From: an archaeon
Lineage (GTDB): Archaea > Nanoarchaeota > Nanoarchaeia > Pacearchaeales > GW2011-AR1
Direction: 5' to 3'
NCBI GenBank assembly: GCA_030639395.1
Contig: DAOWCW010000020.1
Coordinates: 1-10,758, forward strand
DNA: 10,758 nt
The stretch's first letter is position 1, and each line of letters opens with the position of its first letter. Position numbers and translations under genes: made by a program. The notes beneath the pieces are model-generated. The model was not told the DNA's origin, made no database searches, and saw only the letters and a list, made by a program, of their open reading frames with translations. Shown piece by piece: positions 1 through 6,255 of the stretch.

Positions 1-3
1 AAA

Positions 4-303
4 CTACATCATGTCATCATCAGAATCAAACTCGTCCATATCATCATCACCCCTCTGGACAGGAACCGCATTCTTATTAATAATAACAATATCTCCAATC
101 GCCTTAATAAACTGATGCGGAACAATAATTCCTCGAGCTCCACCTAAAACCTCAATCATACCAGACTCTCTCGAAACAACAATTCTCCAACCATCTATCT
201 TATTATCTATCAAATTCAACTCCTCAACAACACCAAATAAATCCCCAGAATCAGTATAAACTCTTCGTCCAATCGACTCACTCATTCGTCTTATTCTTAA
301 CAT
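4..303 (-). CDS. PRC-barrel domain protein with acidic tail
   Basis: A 99-aa protein with one PRC-barrel-like domain over about residues 5-80: the opening SESIGRRVYTDSGDLFGVVEE is a typical PRC strand pair, followed by GWRIVV and the LGGARGIIVPHQFIKAIGDIVII block seen in small archaeal PRC-barrel proteins. The last 15 or so residues are strongly acidic (DDDMDEFDSDDDMM). There is no signal peptide or membrane segment, so it should be cytosolic. Small archaeal PRC-barrel proteins include the CdpB cell-division proteins that work with SepF; assigning that role here is inference from size and fold only. ATG at 303 is preferred because a TATA box (325-332) is centred 25 bp upstream, implying a leaderless mRNA. 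It is transcribed divergently from the M50-like gene. Confidence 0.8.
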   Translation of the reverse strand: MLRIRRMSESIGRRVYTDSGDLFGVVEELNLIDNKIDGWRIVVSRESGMIEVLGGARGIIVPHQFIKAIGDIVIINKNAVPVQRGDDDMDEFDSDDDMM

Positions 304-324
304 AGAACACCAACAAACTTTTCA

Positions 325-332
325 TTTATATA
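325..332 (-). promoter_or_regulatory. TATA box for the PRC-barrel gene
   Basis: The - strand reads TATATAAA, centred about 25 bp before the ATG at 303. This is the archaeal TATA-to-start spacing expected when transcription begins at or next to the start codon. Confidence 0.6.
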
Positions 333-392
333 CATTTCTATGCTTGAAAACATATAATCATCAGATACAAACACAAAACCTCTTTCATTAAC

Positions 393-400
393 TTTATAAA
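393..400 (+). promoter_or_regulatory. TATA box for the + strand run
   Basis: TTTATAAA is centred about 25 bp before the ATG at 421. No ribosome binding site lies between, so a leaderless transcript is likely. Together with the box at 325-332 this makes the 304-420 gap a divergent promoter region. Confidence 0.6.
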
Positions 401-420
401 AATCCCAACATCATATTAAT

Positions 421-1035
421 ATGGACAAAAAAGAAATCGCAACAATTATCCTAGCAGCAGTAATCTTAGCCCTCACAGTCTCATTTAAAAAAACCGAAAT
501 TTTCTACCCCGCTCTCCTTTCATTTTTAATCATAATATCAACCAATATCCTCACAAAAAAAATCATCGGCTTTCATTTCGAAACAGATGTTAAAACAAAG
601 TTCTGGACATGGTATCAATTTGGTCTCAGAAAAGATATGCACTTTAAAAACCCAATCCCAATGGCATGGCTACCCCTATTACTAATCCTATTCACAAAAG
701 GGCATCTTCTTTGGCTCGGAATCCTAGAATTCGACATCAAAGCAAAAACAGAACGAGTCGCAAAAAGACACGGATTATACAGATTCACCGAAGTCACAGA
801 ATGGCACATGGCATGGATAGTAATTTGGGGACTAATCGCAAACCTAATCCTAGCAACCATAGGATACATCGCGGGATACGAACTCTTCACTAAACTCTCA
901 ATTTACTTTATTGCATGGAATATAATCCCACTCAACCGACTCGACGGATCAAAAATCTTATACGCAAGCCGAGCTCTCTGGATAACAATATTCATAATAA
1001 CAGCAATCGTATTGGGCTGGGGACTAATCATCTAA
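421..1035 (+). CDS. M50/site-2-protease-like membrane protein, probably non-catalytic
   Basis: A 204-aa polytopic membrane protein. Hydrophobic segments lie near residues 6-22, 29-48, 78-100, 130-155 and 185-204. Two hallmarks of the M50 family are visible: GLIANLILA, matching the G-P-x-A-N segment, and NIIPLNRLDG, matching the N-x-x-P-x-x-x-L-D-G motif that carries a zinc-ligand Asp. The HExxH zinc motif is missing: the corresponding spot after the second hydrophobic segment reads STNILTKKIIGFHFE, and no HExxH occurs elsewhere. I infer a pseudo-protease that keeps the fold but not catalysis; a highly diverged active enzyme is less likely. It heads the + strand run, and its stop overlaps the patatin start by one base (TAATG). 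Confidence 0.7.
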   Translation: MDKKEIATIILAAVILALTVSFKKTEIFYPALLSFLIIISTNILTKKIIGFHFETDVKTKFWTWYQFGLRKDMHFKNPIPMAWLPLLLILFTKGHLLWLGILEFDIKAKTERVAKRHGLYRFTEVTEWHMAWIVIWGLIANLILATIGYIAGYELFTKLSIYFIAWNIIPLNRLDGSKILYASRALWITIFIITAIVLGWGLII

Positions 1036-1967
1036 TGCCAAAACAAAAACTCTTTCATATAAAAAATCTACAGAAAAAAGACTTCTCTCTAATCCTCTCT
1101 GGAGGATCTTCCCTAGGACTAGCTCACATAGGAATAATAAAATTCTTAGAGGAACAAAATCTTAGACCCTCAGAAATAATAGGCACATCAATAGGCAGTG
1201 TCATAGGGGCACTTTACGCAATCGGAAATACATCAGAAACAATAAAAGAAAAATTAGAAGGAATAAAAACACACGACCTCTTTGAAATAAAATACTTTCA
1301 AGGCAGAATAGAATATAAAAAAGCAAAGGCCATGCTAAAAGAAATGTTTCATAATAAAAAAATATCTGAAGCAAAAATTCCACTAAAAATAATAGCAACA
1401 AATATAAAAAACGGAAACAAAAAAATCTTCACATCCAAGGACGACATCTTAATCTACGATGCAATCCTAGCCTCTATTTCAATACCAGGTGTCCTCACAG
1501 CAAAACGAATTAAACATGAAGTTTTTATAGACGGATGCGTCAGTTCAAATCTCCCAGTAGAAGTCGCAAAAGAAAAAAATATAAAACTCGCAATAAATGT
1601 ATTAAACAGAAAAGTCGATAACTATCACTACCATAATCCAAAAAAGGGACTCCTCAGCAACCTTATAACAAAATTCACCGTACTAAAAAACGTTTCAAGA
1701 TATTATCTTGAAGACCAAACCGAAACAAAAATACCAACAACATCCAAACTCATTCTAATAGAACCAAATCTCAAAAAGTTTAATTCATACAAAATCATCA
1801 ACTATAAAAAAATTGCCCACGCAGGGTACCTGGAAATAAAAAAATATTTTGATCAAGCAAAAAAAGAAAAACTAAAAAAGAAGAAAAGAAAAAGAAAAAC
1901 CATATTAAAAGAAATAATAGAGCTAACAAAAAAACCAGCAAAACTAACAAAAAAATATCTTAAATAA
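1035..1967 (+). CDS. Patatin-like phospholipase / serine hydrolase
   Basis: A 310-aa protein of the patatin (NTE/RssA-type) family, whose members hydrolyse acyl esters with a Ser-Asp dyad. Visible motifs: the oxyanion loop SGGSSLGLAH (residues 22-31), the nucleophile elbow G50-T-S52-I-G54, the family's ASISIPGV block (146-153), and the dyad Asp in D166-G167. The oxyanion loop is atypical: the usual Arg/Lys is Leu27. The C-terminal 35 residues or so are extremely Lys-rich and could bind membrane or nucleic acid. ATG at 1035 is chosen over an upstream ATG (915) because it overlaps the previous stop as TAATG and starts just before the domain. Archaeal membranes are ether lipids, so the substrate is uncertain. 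Confidence 0.85.
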   Translation: MPKQKLFHIKNLQKKDFSLILSGGSSLGLAHIGIIKFLEEQNLRPSEIIGTSIGSVIGALYAIGNTSETIKEKLEGIKTHDLFEIKYFQGRIEYKKAKAMLKEMFHNKKISEAKIPLKIIATNIKNGNKKIFTSKDDILIYDAILASISIPGVLTAKRIKHEVFIDGCVSSNLPVEVAKEKNIKLAINVLNRKVDNYHYHNPKKGLLSNLITKFTVLKNVSRYYLEDQTETKIPTTSKLILIEPNLKKFNSYKIINYKKIAHAGYLEIKKYFDQAKKEKLKKKKRKRKTILKEIIELTKKPAKLTKKYLK

Positions 1968-1983
1968 AATTAATTTTTTATCA

Positions 1984-3528
1984 ATGAAAGAACTAAAACT
2001 AACACCAAGAAAATATCAATCTGCAATATACGAAACTTGCAAGGAAAAAAACTGCCTAGTCATTCTACCAACAGGAACAGGAAAAACTCTCATAGCTTTA
2101 ATGCTCGCAATTCAACGTTTCAAAAAATACCCCTTACAAAAAATTCTAATCCTCGCTCCAACAAAACCTCTAATTGAACAACACTTCGAATCTTTCAAAA
2201 AAAATCTCCCAGAAACATGGGCAGATATGCAACTTTTCACAGGAAAAACCTCAGCAAAAAAAAGAAAAGAAATATGGAAAACCGCAGAATTCATATTCTC
2301 AACCCCACAATGCATAGCAAATGACATCAAAAAAGAACTCTACAAATTAGATGAAGTTTCACTCTTTGTCATCGACGAATGCCATCGTTGTCTAAAAAAC
2401 TACGCTTACAACAATATAGCACAGCGTTACAAAATACAAGCAACAAATCCAAAAATCCTAGCACTAACAGCCTCCCCAGGCGGAGACAAAAAAACAATCC
2501 AAGAAGTCTGCAATAACCTAGGAATATCCGCAGTCGAAATCAGAACTCGTGACTCACCAGATGTCAAACCCTATCTTCAAGATTTAGAATTCAAAAAAAT
2601 AGAAGTTAATTTTCCCCCAGCCTTCCTCGAAATAAAACTCCTCCTCGAAACAATCTACAACAAAAAAGTTTCCGAACTAAAACACCGAAAAGTCCTCTTC
2701 GCCTATCCCTCAAAAACCATGCTCTTAAAAATTCAAAACAGACTCATGCAAGACCTCAAAAAAAACAAAAACATAAATAACATGCTCGCAATATCAGCAA
2801 CAGCAACAGCACTAAAAATCTCCCACGCACTCACTCTCTTAGAAACCCAAACAGTATCTTCATTCATAGCCTATCTAAAAGAACTCTTCCAACAAGCCGC
2901 AGAAAAAAAATCACGAGGTGTACAAAAATTAACAAAATTACCAGAATTCACAAAAGCATTTTCTCTAGCTCAACTCCTAAACCAAGAACACCCAAAACTC
3001 CAAGTCCTAAAAAATTTGATTGAAACACAATTTCAAAACGATTCAAAATCCAAAATCATAATTTTCGCCCAATTCAGAGAAACCATCCAAACAATATCAG
3101 AAGAACTAAATAAAATTCCAAAAGTCAATGCAGAAAATTTTGTAGGTCAGGCAATTAAAAATCACAGCAAAGGAAGAACCACAGGACTAAAACAGAAAGA
3201 ACAAAAAGCTATAATTGAAAAATTCAAATCAGGAAAAATAAATGTTTTAGTAGCAACTTCAATTGCCGAAGAAGGACTCGATATCCCCGAAGTCTCAGAA
3301 GTAATATTCTATGAACCAATTCCATCAGCAATCCGAACAATACAACGAGCGGGACGAACCGCAAGACTTTCAAAAGGAAAATTAAAAATACTCGTAACCA
3401 AAAAAACCCTCGACGAAACCTTCCATTACGTCGCACATCACAAAGAAAAAAGAATGCACTCCGCAATTCAACAAATAAAAAAAGATTTCGAAAGCCCAAT
3501 GAAAGAATACCAACACACTCTTCTATGA
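1984..3528 (+). CDS. Hef-type SF2 helicase (helicase half of Hef/FANCM)
   Basis: A 514-aa superfamily 2 DNA helicase matching the N-terminal half of archaeal Hef, which remodels stalled replication forks and is related to FANCM. Motifs in order: R9-x-Y-Q12 (Q-like), Walker A P29-TGTGKT35, APTKPL (58-63), FSTPQ (105-109), motif II D131-E-C-H134 (Hef proteins usually have DEAH), TASPG (162-166), then the Hef insertion region at roughly 180-340, SKIIIFAQFRET, VATSIAEEGLDIPE, and motif VI Q454-RAGRTAR461. The protein ends soon after motif VI, where single-chain Hef continues into the nuclease. The nuclease is instead the next ORF, with an ATGA overlap, so the two are probably made together. It starts 16 bp after the patatin stop. 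Confidence 0.9.
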   Translation: MKELKLTPRKYQSAIYETCKEKNCLVILPTGTGKTLIALMLAIQRFKKYPLQKILILAPTKPLIEQHFESFKKNLPETWADMQLFTGKTSAKKRKEIWKTAEFIFSTPQCIANDIKKELYKLDEVSLFVIDECHRCLKNYAYNNIAQRYKIQATNPKILALTASPGGDKKTIQEVCNNLGISAVEIRTRDSPDVKPYLQDLEFKKIEVNFPPAFLEIKLLLETIYNKKVSELKHRKVLFAYPSKTMLLKIQNRLMQDLKKNKNINNMLAISATATALKISHALTLLETQTVSSFIAYLKELFQQAAEKKSRGVQKLTKLPEFTKAFSLAQLLNQEHPKLQVLKNLIETQFQNDSKSKIIIFAQFRETIQTISEELNKIPKVNAENFVGQAIKNHSKGRTTGLKQKEQKAIIEKFKSGKINVLVATSIAEEGLDIPEVSEVIFYEPIPSAIRTIQRAGRTARLSKGKLKILVTKKTLDETFHYVAHHKEKRMHSAIQQIKKDFESPMKEYQHTLL

Positions 3529-4208
3529 AAAAACAAATCGAAAACATTTTTTCCAAAACAAAAACCTCATCAAAATTAACCCAATGCCCAAACCTCAAAA
3601 CTCCAATCATTATAGATACTCGAGAACAACAATCCCTCATAACCGCAAATCTCATAGAGCAAAAAGCCAACATCCAACACGAACTTCTCCAAATCGGCGA
3701 CTATCTAATCAACGACACAATCATCGAACGAAAAACATTCCAAGACTTTATAGGATCTATATTAAACAAACGACTTCACTCCCAACTCAAGGAAATAAAA
3801 AAATACCCAAAACACTTCCTAATCTTAGAAGGTTTTGACTTCACCTATAAATCCAACGTCCATCCAAACGCAATCCGAGGCATGCTCCTCTCAATAGCAA
3901 CAGACTACCAAATCCCAATCATCTACACCGAAAACGAAGCAGACACAGCAAGATTCTTAATCTTAACCTCTAAACGATACGAAAAACAAAAACCGCAAAA
4001 CGCAATCCGCCAAACCAAAACAGAAACAACACCCGAGAAACAAAAACAATTCATATTAGAAGGATTTCCAGAAATAGGCCCAACAGCAGCAAAAAATCTA
4101 CTAGAAGAATTCAACTCATTAAAAGAAATCTTCAATGCGCCAGAGAAAATATTAAACAAAATACTAAACAAAAACCAAATCAACAAATTTCTCTCAATTC
4201 TAAAATAA
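3525..4208 (+). CDS. Hef/XPF-type ERCC4 nuclease with C-terminal HhH
   Basis: A 227-aa structure-specific endonuclease corresponding to the C-terminal half of Hef. The ERCC4 nuclease motifs are intact: D31-T-R-E34, G58-D-Y60, and E68-R-K70 with D74 (the V/I-E-R-K-x-x-x-D core). A helix-hairpin-helix domain follows from about residue 174 (FILEGFPEIGPTAAKNLL); its first hairpin reads EIG rather than GIG, and no second GIG hairpin can be seen. XPF nucleases work as dimers on branched DNA, and this one presumably partners the helicase encoded just upstream. Its start overlaps the helicase stop (ATGA at 3525-3528), indicating translational coupling. It is very poor in Val (one) and rich in Lys, Asn, Thr and Ile, as expected from the strand bias. 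Confidence 0.9.
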   Translation: MKKQIENIFSKTKTSSKLTQCPNLKTPIIIDTREQQSLITANLIEQKANIQHELLQIGDYLINDTIIERKTFQDFIGSILNKRLHSQLKEIKKYPKHFLILEGFDFTYKSNVHPNAIRGMLLSIATDYQIPIIYTENEADTARFLILTSKRYEKQKPQNAIRQTKTETTPEKQKQFILEGFPEIGPTAAKNLLEEFNSLKEIFNAPEKILNKILNKNQINKFLSILK

Positions 4209-4224
4209 CAAAAGTCGCCAAGTC

Positions 4225-4357
4225 TGCAAATTATTTTTTTAGATGTAGGTGTCCGCTTTAGTGGACAACACCGTTAAGAAAAAACAATTTGCATCAAATA
4301 CGATAACAGAGTTATCGCTAACTGAAGAAAGTTGGTAAGAATACCTAGGTGTTCTTA
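4225..4357 (+). other. Chain of four hairpins after hef (possible structured RNA or element remnant)
   Basis: Four inverted repeats lie head to tail. (1) 4225-4232 pairs with 4286-4293 (8 bp), continues through a T/A tract (4234-4240 with 4278-4284) and encloses GGTGTCCGC/GTGGA..CACC with a TTTA loop at 4257-4260. (2) 4301-4307 pairs perfectly with 4311-4317 (CGATAAC/GTTATCG). (3) 4318-4322 pairs with 4331-4335. (4) 4336-4345 pairs with 4348-4357 (TAAGAATACC/GGTGTTCTTA). The density of pairing is unusual for AT-rich spacer, and the segment is richer in G than the + strand around it. I could not match it to tRNA, SRP RNA, RNase P or group I/II intron cores. It sits exactly between the intact hef nuclease and its duplicated tail. 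Confidence 0.4.
4231..4241 (+). terminator. T-rich tract after the Hef nuclease
   Basis: TTATTTTTTTA begins about 22 bp after the nuclease stop. Archaeal RNA polymerase terminates at T-rich tracts, so this may end the + strand transcript. The same tract also pairs inside the first hairpin, which leaves its role ambiguous. Confidence 0.35.
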
Positions 4358-4529
4358 CAAAAAACAATTCATACTAGAAGGATTTCCAGGAATCGGTCCC
4401 ACAATCGCACAAAATCTTTTAAAAGAATTTAATTCACTACAAGACATCTTCAACGCAACAGAAAAACAACTAGAAAAAATATTCGACAAAAACAAATTAA
4501 CAAAATTCATAGGATTATTAAAAAATTAA
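4332..4529 (+). pseudogene. Headless second copy of the Hef nuclease HhH tail
   Basis: Residues encoded from 4359 on repeat the C-terminus of the upstream nuclease: by hand alignment 37 of 54 residues are identical (KQFILEGFPxIGPTxAxNLL and onward), and both copies end together. At DNA level the first 28 bases of the match (from 4361) differ at one site, then divergence is mostly at third positions plus some replacements. The only in-frame start is a TTG at 4332, inside a hairpin, and there is no ATG; the nuclease core is absent. It is most likely a 5'-truncated remnant or a displaced original 3' end. It keeps the canonical GIG hairpin that the intact gene has changed to EIG. Its stop and that of the opposing gene share TTAA (4526-4529). 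Translation as a 65-aa DNA-binding peptide is possible but unsupported. Confidence 0.7.
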
Positions 4530-4798
4530 CAAGACAAACTACATTTGTTCAAATCAATATAAAACACCTTCAAATCATCCCCTCTTTCACGAAAACCTCT
4601 CTTTGTCTTCTGTTCAAAAACATAAGCATCTACCTTTGTGGGCAAAACAGTCCTAACTAAACGAGAAAATTTTTCTCTCAATTCCAACCTTCCTCCATAA
4701 ACCACAATACACTCTTTCCCTCTTGGATTTCTAATAGTTCTATAATCTTTAGAAAAATCTTTCGCAACCTTCTTAGCATAATCTTCCAATCCTGTCAT
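4526..4798 (-). CDS. Hypothetical 90-aa protein
   Basis: I do not recognise this protein. It is small, charged and soluble-looking, beginning MTGLEDYAKKVAKDFSKDY, with a central GKECIVVYGGRLELREKFSRL segment that suggests a beta strand followed by a helix, and a Cys-containing C-terminus (NKCSLSC). The ATG at 4798 is preferred over a TTG at 4852: the latter would add a hydrophobic stretch that lies across the TATA-like box at 4823-4830, which sits 28 bp before the ATG. Its composition follows the - strand bias, which supports a real gene. It converges on the HhH remnant, with overlapping stop codons. Confidence 0.55.
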   Translation of the reverse strand: MTGLEDYAKKVAKDFSKDYRTIRNPRGKECIVVYGGRLELREKFSRLVRTVLPTKVDAYVFEQKTKRGFRERGDDLKVFYIDLNKCSLSC

Positions 4799-4822
4799 CA
4801 AAAACACATACAAAAAAATCCC

Positions 4823-4830
4823 TATATAAA
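4823..4830 (-). promoter_or_regulatory. TATA box for the 90-aa gene
   Basis: The - strand reads TTTATATA about 28 bp before the ATG at 4798, compatible with a near-leaderless transcript. Confidence 0.45.
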
Positions 4831-4932
4831 AATTATCAAGATTCAAAACCAAACATTACAAACCATCAATCATATAAACCCTAGCTTACTTTCTACATTA
4901 TATTTTCTCTCACTATTAGAAAAATCAAAGAA

Positions 4933-6129
4933 TCAAGGTCCCAAGCTAAATGAAGCAAACTCACTTTTCCCCGCCAACTTCCTAATATCTTCAAGCGTCA
5001 CCTCGCCAATCTTAGCTTCATAATCATAATAATCCCTAGCATCACCAACAATCTCCTCCATAATCAAATTCACAGCCGTCTCACCCGAACCCTCCGACTC
5101 AACTTTCCGATTTCCAATAACCTGAACCTTCGCTTCCTTTAATTCATTCTCAGTCAAATTCCCCATTTTTCCAAACTCTTCCAAACAAATACTCTTCACC
5201 TCCTCAACCTTCGCCGGATCAGTCCCAGCCCAAATAATCATATAGCCATAATTCTTCCCCATATCCAAATCACTTTTCACACCATAAACCAAACCCCTCT
5301 TCTCCCGAACCTCCATAAAAAGTTTAGAACTCATGCCCTGCCCAAGAATAGCAGAAAAAACCTCGGCAACATAACAATCCTTATCACTCGCCTTAGGAAA
5401 ATGAAAACCAAGCACAACATTCGCCTGTTCCAAACCACTCCGCACCTCCTCGCTTTTAACACTCCTAAAAATAATCTCTGGCACCTCTAATTTAGAATTT
5501 GGAACTTCTACCTTTGGGCTCAACTTTGAAGCAATCCGAACAATTTCTTCAAAATCATTATTCCCAACAACACAAAGAACCGAATTCTCAGGGATATATA
5601 CATCCCTATGTCTCCCAAACAACTGGTCCCTAGTCATTCCACAAACAACCTCTTGTCTCCCTGCAGCAAAAACACCAAACGGCTCCTCATATAAATTCTC
5701 CTTAATTTTCTCCAACGTATGCATTCTAGGATTATCCCGATACATCTTAATCTCCTCACAAATAACACTAGCCTCACGCACAACATCAGCCTCAGGAAAA
5801 ATAGGGTTAAAAAAAATATCAAACATAACATCCATAGCAATATCCAAATGTTCCGACGGCAACTTCACATGATAAACCGTAATTTCCTCATGAGTAAACG
5901 CATTCAAATCCCCACCAACCTTCTCAATCTCATCAGCAATATCTTTAACACTCCGAGTCGGCGTTCCCTTAAAACACAAATGCTCAATAAAATGTGCCAT
6001 TCCCTTTTCCTCAATAGAATCATAAGCCGAACCATATTTAACACCCAACATGACCGTCGTAACATCAACATCACGTTTCTCAAACAAAATCGTCAATCCA
6101 TTCTCTAAAACTTTCTTTTGAAATTTCAT
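4933..6129 (-). CDS. M16 family zinc metallopeptidase
   Basis: A 398-aa peptidase of the M16 (pitrilysin/mitochondrial processing peptidase-like) family, of the roughly 400-residue M16B size. The inverted zinc motif is intact: H46-F-I-E49-H50, with E126 in the IxxEEIKMY block as third ligand (76 residues after H50, the family spacing) and E119 seven residues earlier. The second domain carries the RGLVYGVKS block, matching the family's R/Y substrate-binding pair. There is no signal peptide, so it is probably cytosolic, working as a dimer on peptides. The inter-domain linker (about residues 206-215, KVEVPNSKLE) derives from a 7-bp periodic repeat (5487-5514). ATG at 6129 is preferred over TTG at 6135. 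No distinct TATA box was found; a weak CTATCAAAAA lies near 6147-6156. Confidence 0.9.
   Translation of the reverse strand: MKFQKKVLENGLTILFEKRDVDVTTVMLGVKYGSAYDSIEEKGMAHFIEHLCFKGTPTRSVKDIADEIEKVGGDLNAFTHEEITVYHVKLPSEHLDIAMDVMFDIFFNPIFPEADVVREASVICEEIKMYRDNPRMHTLEKIKENLYEEPFGVFAAGRQEVVCGMTRDQLFGRHRDVYIPENSVLCVVGNNDFEEIVRIASKLSPKVEVPNSKLEVPEIIFRSVKSEEVRSGLEQANVVLGFHFPKASDKDCYVAEVFSAILGQGMSSKLFMEVREKRGLVYGVKSDLDMGKNYGYMIIWAGTDPAKVEEVKSICLEEFGKMGNLTENELKEAKVQVIGNRKVESEGSGETAVNLIMEEIVGDARDYYDYEAKIGEVTLEDIRKLAGKSEFASFSLGP
5487..5514. repeat. 7-bp periodic repeat inside the M16 gene
   Basis: On the + strand four heptamers follow one another: CTAATTT, AGAATTT, GGAACTT, CTACCTT. They encode the linker between the two M16 domains, where length variation is tolerated. 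Confidence 0.45.
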
Positions 6130-6255
6130 TAGCAAAAATCTTCGAATTTTTGATAGGCAAGGACATTGTCATTGCGCAATCTAAAACCTGTTTCCCTCCA
6201 TAGTACGGCTTTCATCTAAAATAAAAAACTCTCTTTCCTTAAATAACTTTCCTAA
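6130..6255. other. Intergenic spacer with palindrome and T-rich tract
   Basis: This 126-bp spacer separates the pyrophosphatase stop from the M16 start. It holds a perfect 10-bp palindrome, ATTGCGCAAT (6171-6180), in a stretch unusually rich in G for this strand, and a - strand T-rich tract (6218-6229, TTTTTTATTTT) that could terminate the pyrophosphatase transcript. No gene is visible in it. Confidence 0.4.

Noticed and set aside
915..1034. N-terminal extension of the patatin from an upstream ATG
   Set aside because: The extra 40 codons lie inside the M50-like gene in another frame, and the ATG at 1035 has TAATG coupling and starts at the domain.
4209..4360. Group I or group II intron, or a tRNA, in the hairpin region
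   Set aside because: I found no domain V-like stem, no GUGYG 5' end, no recognisable group I core and no T-loop or acceptor stem. The pairing is real, but the class is unknown.
4044..4529. Diversity-generating retroelement reading of the two HhH copies (variable and template repeat)
   Set aside because: Differences between the copies are not limited to adenines and include many synonymous C/T changes; no reverse transcriptase is nearby.
5510..5530. Another copy of the palindromic insert in M16 (LSPKVEV resembling LSPRDDP)
   Set aside because: Only about 12 of 17 bases agree with pyrophosphatase insert 1 and no hairpin is present; the 7-bp periodicity explains the segment better.
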